From the NCBI RefSeq assembly GCF_008932115.1, contig NZ_CP044543.1:6702501-6766500 (forward strand): a DNA stretch of 64,000 nucleotides, written 5' to 3'. The notes under the pieces were generated by a model. That model made no database searches, was not told the DNA's origin, and was given only the letters and a program-made list of their open reading frames with translations. A program made the translations under genes and the position numbers. Below, one piece after another: positions 57,107-64,000 of the stretch. This DNA is from Bradyrhizobium betae. GTDB taxonomy: Bacteria > Pseudomonadota > Alphaproteobacteria > Rhizobiales > Xanthobacteraceae. How positions within the stretch are numbered: the stretch's first letter is position 1; every line of letters begins with the position of its first letter.

Positions 57107-57898
57107 CTAATCGAACCAGGCGGCGTAGATCTTCCTGTAGCTGCCGTCCTCCATGGAGATGTGCAGCCACTGGTCGACGAAGGCCTTCAGCGCCACGTCG
57201 CGCTGGAGCCAGTAGGCTTTCTCGGAGAAGTCGAACGGCTTTTCGGGATGCACCGCGCAGAGCACGCCGGAATGCTGCTTCTGCTGGTAGCGGGTCTCGG
57301 AGGCGTCCGTCATCATCAGGTCGGCATTGCCCTTGGCAATCTCGTCGAAAATCACGGTGTTGTCCGGGAAGACGGTGATGTCGGCGTCCTTGATGTTGGC
57401 GCGCGCGAAGCGCTCATTGGTGCCGCCGGGATTGACGATCACGCGGGTGCCCTTCTTGTCGATGTCGGGAAGCGTCTGGTATTTGCCGACATCGGCGCAG
57501 CGCGTGATCGGCGTCTTGCCCTCGCGCATGATCGGCGTCGAGAACAGGCCCTTCTTCTGCCGGTCGAGCGTGACCGAGACGCCGCCCATCGCGATGTCGA
57601 ACTGGTCCGCCTCGAAATCCTTCATCAGTTTCGGCCAGGCCGTCGGCACGAATTCGACTTTGACCCCGAGCGCCTTGCCCAAGGCTTCCGCCATGTCGAC
57701 GTCGAAGCCGCTGAACTGCTGCGTGGCCTTGTCGAGATAGGTGAACGGCTTGTAGTCGCCGGTCATGCCGACGCGCAGGGTGCCGCGCTTGACGATCTCG
57801 TCGAGGCGGGAGGGCGCCTGCTGTGCGTGAGCCGAAAGGTTTGCCAGCAACGCCACGGCCAAAGCCGCCAGGATTCGAACAGGCCTTCGAACGATCAT
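57107..57898 (-). CDS. pheC: Periplasmic cyclohexadienyl dehydratase-like protein (PheC type; SBP family 3 fold)
   Basis: This 263-residue exported protein has a signal peptide (cut near SAHAQ). It has the family 3 solute-binding fold, but the whole core follows the PheC pattern: RVGMTGDYKPFTY, FVPTAWPKLMKDFEADQFDIAM, GKTPITRC, VNPGGTNERFARAN, DLMMTDASETR and FDFSEKAYWLQRD. PheC dehydrates prephenate or arogenate in the periplasm to phenylpyruvate or phenylalanine. No transporter genes are adjacent, which also favours an enzyme over a transport protein. Assignment is from recall of the family. Confidence 0.65.
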   Translation of the reverse strand: MIVRRPVRILAALAVALLANLSAHAQQAPSRLDEIVKRGTLRVGMTGDYKPFTYLDKATQQFSGFDVDMAEALGKALGVKVEFVPTAWPKLMKDFEADQFDIAMGGVSVTLDRQKKGLFSTPIMREGKTPITRCADVGKYQTLPDIDKKGTRVIVNPGGTNERFARANIKDADITVFPDNTVIFDEIAKGNADLMMTDASETRYQQKQHSGVLCAVHPEKPFDFSEKAYWLQRDVALKAFVDQWLHISMEDGSYRKIYAAWFD

Positions 57899-57999
57899 CT
57901 CTTTTCCACCCCTGCGCGAGCTGTCATTGTGCAGCTCTTGGTGTGGGATTTAGATCAGATGTCACCCGCTGGCGAGATGGAATTGAGAGGAATTTTGAA

Positions 58000-58509
58000 G
58001 TGGCGATCTCGATGTACGAGGCCTCGGTCGGTCTCTTCGTGCCGTATCTGCGCAACCTGTCCGCACTGCTCGACAAGGGCGTTTCCTACGCCGAGGCCCG
58101 CAAGTTCAATCCTGCCATTCTGCTGGGGATGCGGCTGTCGCCGGACATGTACGATCTGGCCCAGCAGATCGGCGAAGCCTGCCGCCACGCGACGGTCGCG
58201 CCGGCCCTGCTGGCGGAGCGCGAGCCGGTGGCGCTGCCGGCGCTGGAACACGACATGGCCGGGCTTCAGGCGCGCATCGCGACGTCGATCGAGTTCATCG
58301 AAAACCTGCCGCGCGCCGCGATCGATGGCGCGGCGGAGCAGCAAGTCTTCTTCAGGCTGAAGAACGGGACCGAGCTGCCCTTTACCGGGCGGACGCTGCT
58401 GCTGACCTTCAGCGTTCCGCAATTTTTCTTTCACGTCACGACGGCCTACGACCTGTTGCGGCACGCAGGCGTCGAGCTGGTGAAGAAGGATTATCTGGGC
58501 AGGAAGTAG
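58000..58509 (+). CDS. DUF1993 domain protein
   Basis: This 169-residue protein matches DUF1993, a DinB-like four-helix family: SVGLFVPYLRNLSALLDKG, ARKFNPAILLGMRLSPDMYDL and FFFHVTTAYDLLRHAGVELVKKDYLG, each shown in part. Start GTG 58000 has AGAGGA about 9 bases upstream; ATG 58012 is the alternative. Some relatives bind metal through His residues. It abuts the convergent gene at 58510. Function is not known. Confidence 0.8.
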   Translation: MAISMYEASVGLFVPYLRNLSALLDKGVSYAEARKFNPAILLGMRLSPDMYDLAQQIGEACRHATVAPALLAEREPVALPALEHDMAGLQARIATSIEFIENLPRAAIDGAAEQQVFFRLKNGTELPFTGRTLLLTFSVPQFFFHVTTAYDLLRHAGVELVKKDYLGRK

Positions 58510-58995
58510 TTACGCTTCGCCCTTGCGCTCGTAGTCGGCGAGCGAGCTGCGGCCGGCGATCTCGCTGCGCAGCAGCTCGAAACGCCGATGGGCTTCTTCC
58601 TCGTGGGCATCGACGAACTGCACGGCGGCCTCGCTCGTCATCGGGCCGCTGATCACGGGCGCGGATTGCTCGCCGATGGTCTCGTGAACGTAGTACTGGC
58701 TGTCGTCGCCACGATGGACCGTCCATTTCAGGCGGATCGCCACCATCGGCCCGGGACCGACCTTGCTGTAGCCGTCGGCGTCGGTGTGGTCCGGCACCAG
58801 CGGTTGCTCTTCGACCACGGGATGCTCGTCGATGACTGCATGATGTTCTTCATGCTGTTCGGCCGGCTGCTCGCCGACGACGTACTCGGTCTCGCGGATG
58901 ATTTCCGTTTCGCGGACGACGAGGGCCGGCTCGGGATGCTCCAGGATGCTGGCGATGGTCGCCAGCGCGTGGTCGGTCGGGTCGATCTCTGACAA
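58510..58995 (-). CDS. Acidic hypothetical protein with TTG start
   Basis: This 161-residue, Glu/His-rich protein has no membrane segment. The central part (EQPAEQHEEHHAVIDEHP) is low-complexity and the C-terminal half (AIRLKWTVHRGDDSQYYVHE) looks folded. The start is TTG 58995, with a GGAGG site about 8 bases upstream and no in-frame ATG nearby. The stop touches the end of the DUF1993 gene. I do not recognise a family. Confidence 0.55.
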   Translation of the reverse strand: MSEIDPTDHALATIASILEHPEPALVVRETEIIRETEYVVGEQPAEQHEEHHAVIDEHPVVEEQPLVPDHTDADGYSKVGPGPMVAIRLKWTVHRGDDSQYYVHETIGEQSAPVISGPMTSEAAVQFVDAHEEEAHRRFELLRSEIAGRSSLADYERKGEA

Positions 58996-59125
58996 GGGGC
59001 CATCCTCCAGCTCGACGCGGCCGGCAAGTCTGTCCCACTGCCGCCGCGGCCGGGTCTATTACGCGGGTTTGATTAAGGCTGAGTTTGGGCTCGATCTGCA
59101 CCAAAATGGGACGCATTCTGGCGCT

Positions 59126-59155
59126 CCGAAGGCGGGCAGATGGGCCCGCCTTCGG
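59126..59155 (-). terminator. Terminator-like hairpin after the sugar ABC operon
   Basis: CCGAAGGCGGGC and GCCCGCCTTCGG form a perfect 12-bp stem around a six-base loop, 7 bases past the dehydrogenase stop. No T-run follows on the minus strand. Confidence 0.6.
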
Positions 59156-59162
59156 GGCTGCC

Positions 59163-60152
59163 TTAGCCCAGCACGTCCTGATTGATGATGTTCTGCCGGA
59201 TCGGATCGCCATCCAGCACACTCAGGATGTTGCGTGCGGTCTGTTCGCTCATGCGGCTCACTGCCTCGACCGTCACGCCGGCCACGTGCGGAGCCATGAT
59301 GACGTTGGGGAGCGCGAACAGCGGGTTGCTGACCGGAGGCGGCTCCGCCTCGAACACGTCGATGCCGGCGCCGGCAAGCTTGCCGGAGACCAGCGCGTCG
59401 TACAGTGCCGCTTCCTTCACGATGCCGCCGCGCGCGGTGTTGATGAGATAGGATTTCGGCTTCATCCGGCCGATCCGCGCGGCGTCGAACAGGCCGACGG
59501 TTTCCGGCGTCTTCGGGCAGTGGATGGTGACGAAATCGGCATTGGGCAGCGCGGCGTCGAGATCGGCGACCGGCTCGCAACCGGCGGCCTTGATCTCGGC
59601 GGCGGGCTTGTAGGGATCGTAGACCTGGACCTTCATCTCCATCGCCTGGCAGCGCTTGGCGGTCCGGGTGCCGATGCGGCCGAAGCCGATGATCAGGACC
59701 GTCTTGCCGTAGAGGTCGAACGGCAGCATGCCGAGCCGGTTCGCCCATTGGCCGTCCTTGACGCAGGCGTGCATCTCATTTGCGCGCTTGGCCAGCGTCA
59801 GCATCATGAACAGTGCCTGCTCGGCGACCGAAGGCGAGTTCGCGCTGCCGGCGACCATCAACGGCACCTTGCGGCGGGAGAGGGCGGGCACGTCGACGGC
59901 GTCGTAGCCGACGCCGATGCGGGTGACGACCTTCATGTCCCTGGACGCCTCGAGCTCGGTCTCGCCGAAGGCGGTGGCGCCGAGCGCCACGCCATGGACC
60001 GGCGCATGACTCTTCAGCAAGGTCTCGAAGTCCTTCGCCGAGATCAGGTTCGGAAACTCGACGAGCTCGATATCGTCCCGCTGGGTGAGGAGGGCGCGTG
60101 CCCCTTGCGACAAAGTTTGTGTAACGAAAATCTTCTTCTTGTTGGTCGCCAT
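59163..60152 (-). CDS. D-2-hydroxyacid dehydrogenase
   Basis: This 329-residue NAD-dependent dehydrogenase of the phosphoglycerate dehydrogenase-like family has ARxGVGYD (TRIGVGYDAVD), the dinucleotide loop GFGRIGTRTAKR, INTARGGIVKE with the catalytic Arg, a Glu (DVFEAEP) and PHVAGVT with the catalytic His. ATG 60152 is chosen. It is the last gene of the sugar ABC operon, 35 bp after the ATPase, so it probably acts on an acid formed from the imported substrate. Confidence 0.88.
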   Translation of the reverse strand: MATNKKKIFVTQTLSQGARALLTQRDDIELVEFPNLISAKDFETLLKSHAPVHGVALGATAFGETELEASRDMKVVTRIGVGYDAVDVPALSRRKVPLMVAGSANSPSVAEQALFMMLTLAKRANEMHACVKDGQWANRLGMLPFDLYGKTVLIIGFGRIGTRTAKRCQAMEMKVQVYDPYKPAAEIKAAGCEPVADLDAALPNADFVTIHCPKTPETVGLFDAARIGRMKPKSYLINTARGGIVKEAALYDALVSGKLAGAGIDVFEAEPPPVSNPLFALPNVIMAPHVAGVTVEAVSRMSEQTARNILSVLDGDPIRQNIINQDVLG

Positions 60153-60187
60153 CACTCCCCGCCTGCTTCAAGTTTCTTGAGCCGGCG

Positions 60188-61288
60188 TCACAACACGACG
60201 CCGGTCTCCTCGTTTAGCAGGTGCATGTTGTTGAGGTCCATCGCCAAACGCATGGAAGCCCCGTCCGCAGCGCCGGCATTGGGATCGACGCGGCCGCAGA
60301 CGGGGGTGCCGTCGAGGGCGAAATAGACCAGCGTCTCCATCCCCATCGGCTCGGTGACGTCGAGCACGGTGTCGAAGGTTTCTTCGCCGGGCTCGAGGTG
60401 CGCGTGGGCCTCGGTGAGATGTTCGGGCCGGATGCCGAGCAGCAGCTTGTCGGTGCGCGGCAGTGCATTGTAGCGCGCCGCGCGGGCCGGCGGCAGCGGG
60501 AAGGCGATGCGGTCGCTGAGGCGGATCTGCAGCGTGCCGCCGGCATCCTCGAGCCGGCACGGGATGAAGTTCATCGCGGGTGAGCCGATGAAGCCGGCGA
60601 CGAAGCGGGTCGCGGGCTTGTGGTAGAGTTCGTTCGGCGTGCCGATCTGCTCGATGCGCCCCTTGTTCATCACCACGACGCGATCGGCCAGTGTCATCGC
60701 CTCGACCTGGTCGTGGGTGACGTAGACGGTTGTGGTGCGCACCTTCTGGTGCACCTTCTTGATTTCGATCCGCATCTGCACGCGCAGCTTGGCGTCCAGA
60801 TTGGACAGCGGCTCGTCGAACAGGAAGACCTTCGGGTTGCGAACGATGGCGCGGCCCATGGCGACGCGCTGGCGCTGGCCGCCGGACAACTGCTTCGGCT
60901 TGCGGTCGATCAGGTCGGTGATGTCGAGCAGGCGGGCGGCTTCCGTCACTCGCGCCTTGATCTCGGCCTTGGGATAGTGCTTCAGGCGCAGCCCGAACGA
61001 CATGTTCTCCGCGACCGTCATGTGCGGATAGAGCGCGTAGTTCTGGAACACCATCGCGATATCGCGGTCCTTCGGCGGCACGTCGTTGACGACGTCGCCG
61101 CCGATCATGATGTCGCCGTCGGTGATGTCTTCGAGCCCTGCGATCATCCGCAGCGTCGTCGACTTGCCGCAGCCGGAGGGGCCGACCAGCACGATGAACT
61201 CATGGTCTGAAATGTCGAGATCGATGCCGCGCACGGCCTCGACGTCGTCATAACGCTTGATGACTTTCCGCAGAGCAACTTCGGCCAT
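60188..61288 (-). CDS. ugpC: Sugar ABC transporter ATP-binding protein (UgpC/MalK type)
   Basis: This 366-residue ATPase has Walker A GPSGCGKSTT, the signature LSGGQRQRVAMGRA, Walker B VFLFDEPLSNLDA and the switch His in VTHDQ. A C-terminal TOBE/OB regulatory domain spans about 240-366 (LLGIRPEHL). Such CUT1 ATPases can serve several sugar transporters. It follows the second permease by 6 bp. The ligand is not evident. Confidence 0.93.
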   Translation of the reverse strand: MAEVALRKVIKRYDDVEAVRGIDLDISDHEFIVLVGPSGCGKSTTLRMIAGLEDITDGDIMIGGDVVNDVPPKDRDIAMVFQNYALYPHMTVAENMSFGLRLKHYPKAEIKARVTEAARLLDITDLIDRKPKQLSGGQRQRVAMGRAIVRNPKVFLFDEPLSNLDAKLRVQMRIEIKKVHQKVRTTTVYVTHDQVEAMTLADRVVVMNKGRIEQIGTPNELYHKPATRFVAGFIGSPAMNFIPCRLEDAGGTLQIRLSDRIAFPLPPARAARYNALPRTDKLLLGIRPEHLTEAHAHLEPGEETFDTVLDVTEPMGMETLVYFALDGTPVCGRVDPNAGAADGASMRLAMDLNNMHLLNEETGVVL

Positions 61289-61294
61289 ACGATA

Positions 61295-62206
61295 TCAACC
61301 CTTTGTCGCGCCGGCGGTCAGGCCGGCAATGTAATAGTCCATCAGGAAGGCGTAGATGATCAGCGGCGGGGCCGCGCCGAGCAGTGCCCCGGTCATGATC
61401 TGCCCCCAATTGAAGACATCGCCCTTGATCAGCGTGGTGGTGATGCCGACCGGCAGCACGAGCTGGTCCACTGACGTCGTGAATACCAGGGGATAGAGGA
61501 ACTGGGCCCAGGACACCGTGAAGGCGAAGATGGTCGCGGCGATCAACCCGGGCAGGGCCACGGGAATGAAGATTCGCGTCAGCGTCTGGAGCCAGGAGGC
61601 GCCGTCGATCAGTGCGGCCTCGTCGAGTTCTTTCGGGATCGAGGCAAAATAGCCGATCATGATCCAGGTGCAGAACGGCACCGTCAGGGTCGGATAGATG
61701 AAAACCAGCACGTACCACCGGTTCAGCAGCGTGATGCCGGTGAACTCCTGGACAACAGCGAGCATCTTGAACAACGGAATGAACAGCAGGCTGTCCGGGA
61801 TGAGATAGGTCAGGAACACGCCGGTCGCGAGCGTCGCCGAGCCCCAGAACTTCATCCGCGCCAGCGCGAACGCCGCGGGGATGCTGATCAGCATCGTCAC
61901 GATGACGACGATGATCGAGATCATCGACGAGTTCCAGAAGAAGCCCAGGAACTGGTTCGAGGTCAGGAGCTCGACATAGTTCGACAAGGTGGGATGAAAC
62001 ACCCACCAGGGATTGGTCGCTGCCGAGATCTCCGCGCTGCTCTTGAGCGAGGTGATCAGCATGTAGACCGGGGGCGTCAGGAAGAAGATCGCGAACAGCA
62101 CCAGAAAGAAATAGGACCAGCGCAGTGCCCAGGTGCGGTCCCGGCTCATGCTTCGAAGCTTGACCTTGCGCGACGGTCCGGCCTTGTCGATTGCGAGCGT
62201 GCTCAT
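61295..62206 (-). CDS. Carbohydrate ABC transporter permease (MalG type)
   Basis: This 303-residue inner-membrane permease has six helices and the EAA loop ELDEAALIDGASWLQTLTRI, the ATPase contact. Its N-terminus is cytoplasmic and long enough for a CUT1 MalG-type subunit. The ATG overlaps the stop of the preceding permease (TGATG), so the two are coupled. Confidence 0.92.
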   Translation of the reverse strand: MSTLAIDKAGPSRKVKLRSMSRDRTWALRWSYFFLVLFAIFFLTPPVYMLITSLKSSAEISAATNPWWVFHPTLSNYVELLTSNQFLGFFWNSSMISIIVVIVTMLISIPAAFALARMKFWGSATLATGVFLTYLIPDSLLFIPLFKMLAVVQEFTGITLLNRWYVLVFIYPTLTVPFCTWIMIGYFASIPKELDEAALIDGASWLQTLTRIFIPVALPGLIAATIFAFTVSWAQFLYPLVFTTSVDQLVLPVGITTTLIKGDVFNWGQIMTGALLGAAPPLIIYAFLMDYYIAGLTAGATKG

Positions 62207-63147
62207 CAGGCTTCGTTCCCACGTTTGTTGACATCGCGCAGGATGAAGATCGCTGCCACGGCGAGGATCGGCACCATGAACAGCGAGACGCAGGCGCCGA
62301 GCGGAATGTCGCTGCTCTGGATGCCGACCTGGAACGCCCAGGTGGCGAACAGATGTGTCGTGTCCAGCGGTCCGCCCGAGGTCAGGATGCGCACGATGTC
62401 GAAATTGGCGAAGGTGACGATCAGCGAGAACAGCGTGGTGATGGCGATGATGTTGCGCATCATCGGAAGGGTGATGTGCCAGATCTTCTGCCACCAATTG
62501 GCGCCGTCGATCGACGCCGCTTCGTAGAGCTGGTCAGGCACGGATTTCAGCGCGGCCAGATACATGATCAGGAAGAACGGCGCGCCGTACCAGACGTTGA
62601 CCAGGATCACGGAGAAGCGTGCCCAGAAGGTGTCGCCGAGCCAGGGGATCGGACCGACGCCGAAGAAGGACAGTGTGTAGTTGAAGGCGCTGTAGGATGG
62701 GTCGAACAGCCATAGCCAGGCCAGCGTGCTCATCGCCGGCGGGATCACCCAGGGCACCAGCAGCATGCCACGCCATTTGCGTTGCTTCTTGCCCGGAATG
62801 TTGTGGACGAAGTGCGCGACGATGAACCCGATCAGCGCCTTGAAGATCACGGCGGTGACGGCGAAGATGCAGGACTGCTTCACCACCATCCAGAACGTCT
62901 CGCGCTTGAACAGGAAGGTGAAATTGCCGAGGCCGACGAATTTCGTCATCGCCTTGTTCAGCGTCGCCAGATAGAGCGAGTAAAAGGCGGGATAGAGCAC
63001 CAGAAGCACGATCAGCAGGATCAGCGGCAGCGTCAGGAAGAACGCCACGGTCGATTTCCGCCCCAGCACATTGCGCAGGCTCGTACCTCTTTTGCGCGGA
63101 GTGGCAATACGGGCGAGGCGGCCTTGCTCAACGACGACATCAGCCAT
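62206..63147 (-). CDS. Carbohydrate ABC transporter permease (MalF type)
   Basis: This 313-residue permease has six helices and the EAA loop QLYEAASIDGANWWQKIWHI. The order binding protein, MalF-type, MalG-type, ATPase is standard for CUT1 systems. ATG 63147 lies 147 bp after the binding-protein stop; a hairpin sits in that gap. Confidence 0.92.
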   Translation of the reverse strand: MADVVVEQGRLARIATPRKRGTSLRNVLGRKSTVAFFLTLPLILLIVLLVLYPAFYSLYLATLNKAMTKFVGLGNFTFLFKRETFWMVVKQSCIFAVTAVIFKALIGFIVAHFVHNIPGKKQRKWRGMLLVPWVIPPAMSTLAWLWLFDPSYSAFNYTLSFFGVGPIPWLGDTFWARFSVILVNVWYGAPFFLIMYLAALKSVPDQLYEAASIDGANWWQKIWHITLPMMRNIIAITTLFSLIVTFANFDIVRILTSGGPLDTTHLFATWAFQVGIQSSDIPLGACVSLFMVPILAVAAIFILRDVNKRGNEA

Positions 63148-63191
63148 GAGTCAAACTCTCTGAGGCAAACGTTTTCAACGAAGGTTCAACG

Positions 63192-63218
63192 GTGAAGCCG
63201 GCAACCGCTCGGCTTCAC
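63192..63218 (-). promoter_or_regulatory. Intercistronic hairpin between binding protein and permease
   Basis: GTGAAGCCG and CGGCTTCAC form a perfect 9-bp stem. In ABC operons such hairpins often protect the binding-protein mRNA and lower permease expression; this is inferred from position. Confidence 0.5.
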
Positions 63219-63294
63219 GGCACGCGGACTGAATCCGGATGCACCTCGGCGGCGCATGCCCGAAGGCATGAACCGCCATGGCACACACCCGGCC

Positions 63295-64000
63295 TCAACT
63301 CCGCATGAAGCCTTCACATTCGCTTTCAGCCCACGCGAGCGCGGTTTCCAGCTTCTCGCCCTTCGCGTAACGCAGCGCCAACTTGGTCAGCGTCGCCTGG
63401 AAGTAGATCTGTTGTGCGATCTTGGGCGGGGCAGGCGAGGCCGCGATCGAAAGCGTCTGACGGTGATGCGGATCCGGATAGCTGTAGAGCGTACCCTTCG
63501 GCGGCCCTTCCTCCGCCCATGTCTTCAGCTTCGTCATGTTCGCGTAGGCTGGGAGATCGTAGCCGCCGCTCGCGGCGACGAATTTCTCGATTGCGGATGG
63601 CGATGACAGATGAACGAGCAGGCTCTTGGCGGCCTCCTTGTTCTTGCCGAAACTCCAGACGCCCCAGAAGTAGGGCAGGAAGGGCGCGAAGCGGCCTTTC
63701 GGACCCGCCGGCATGCCATGCGTCCAGCACTGTTCGGCAACTTGCGGGGCATCGCGCTTGGCGACCGCCCATGCGCTCGGCGGGTTCAGGATCATCGCGC
63801 CACGGCCCGAGATCAGCCATTTGTTGTTGGACGCGTCGTCCCAGGAGGGAGCGTCCGTCGGAAGAACGGCGATCAGCTTCTTGTAATATTCGAGGGCTTC
63901 GCGCACCGCGTCGGTCTTCACGGTGATGTCGCCCTTGGCATTGACGAGCTCGGCGCCGTACGACTGGAAGATCGCGCCGGCCGTATCGACGCTGTCGGTG
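63295..64000 (-). CDS. Sugar ABC transporter substrate-binding protein, partial
   Basis: This is the C-terminal 234 residues or so of a family 1 extracellular solute-binding protein; the N-terminus and signal peptide are beyond the right edge. Seen are YKKLIAVLPTDAPSWDDASN, GRGAMILNPPSAWAVA and LLVHLSSPSAIEKFVAASGG. It is the first visible gene of the CUT1 operon. The frame stays open to the edge. Confidence 0.9.
   Translation of the reverse strand, partial: TDSVDTAGAIFQSYGAELVNAKGDITVKTDAVREALEYYKKLIAVLPTDAPSWDDASNNKWLISGRGAMILNPPSAWAVAKRDAPQVAEQCWTHGMPAGPKGRFAPFLPYFWGVWSFGKNKEAAKSLLVHLSSPSAIEKFVAASGGYDLPAYANMTKLKTWAEEGPPKGTLYSYPDPHHRQTLSIAASPAPPKIAQQIYFQATLTKLALRYAKGEKLETALAWAESECEGFMRS

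Overview
The window is high-GC alphaproteobacterial chromosome, almost certainly from a Bradyrhizobium or close relative. This rests on recognition of gene content and order, not on a database search. The main pointers are an ndv-type beta-1,3/1,6-glucan cluster, a phosphatidylcholine synthase gene, recG-sdhE-mfd linkage, a nasT-nasS-nirA nitrate-assimilation locus, and several families of palindromic intergenic repeats of the kind common in Bradyrhizobium. No rRNA, tRNA, CRISPR array, transposase or phage gene was found. Most of the window is core chromosome with a few accessory inserts.

Layout. 1-5.4 kb: cyclic beta-glucan genes (ndvB-like, cut by the left edge; ndvD-like; divergent ndvC-like) and a small membrane protein. 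5.4-7.4 kb: two envelope proteins, one with a SPOR-like C-terminus. 7.5-13.3 kb: UDP-GlcNAc supply (glmU, glmS), two small ORFs, a DUF502 membrane protein and an NADP-type dehydrogenase. 13.3-20.5 kb: panE-like reductase, recG, sdhE, mfd. 20.7-27.8 kb: cold-shock protein, two small ORFs, a degenerate GGDEF protein, a degenerate AMP-binding protein paired with a YejA-like peptide-binding protein, an IalB-like protein and HspQ. 27.9-34.4 kb: AEC transporter, UbiH-type hydroxylase, pcs-terC pair, quinone oxidoreductase and argD behind a putative arginine-codon attenuator. 34.4-43.9 kb: Mpo1-like protein, SUKH/YezG-like protein, rimO, then nasT-nasS and nirA plus a flavoprotein. 44.0-48.0 kb: 5-oxoprolinase operon pxpB-pxpC-pxpA, divergent from an RraA-family gene and a cupin. 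48.0-56.1 kb: a glycosyltransferase-like orphan, then an unusual locus with an AtoE-type transporter, an 1128-residue molybdopterin/FAD/2Fe-2S fusion enzyme and a divergent GntR regulator. 56.1-64.0 kb: DUF2147 protein with a CRP-like palindrome upstream, a PheC-like periplasmic protein, a DUF1993 protein, and a sugar ABC transporter operon ending in a 2-hydroxyacid dehydrogenase and cut by the right edge.

Most interesting items. (1) Upstream of argD there is a 30-codon, near-leaderless ORF with 12 arginine codons, four of them directly before its stop. A perfect 14-bp terminator hairpin and a candidate antiterminator pairing follow, which is the layout of a ribosome-mediated arginine attenuator. 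(2) The single-chain Mo oxidoreductase carries its own reductase and ferredoxin domains, sits beside a short-chain fatty-acid transporter, and has a near-perfect 25-bp palindrome in front of it that looks like the GntR operator. (3) nirA has a sigma54-like promoter element, and its partner flavoprotein carries a four-cysteine iron-sulfur-like domain where CysJ proteins have flavodoxin.
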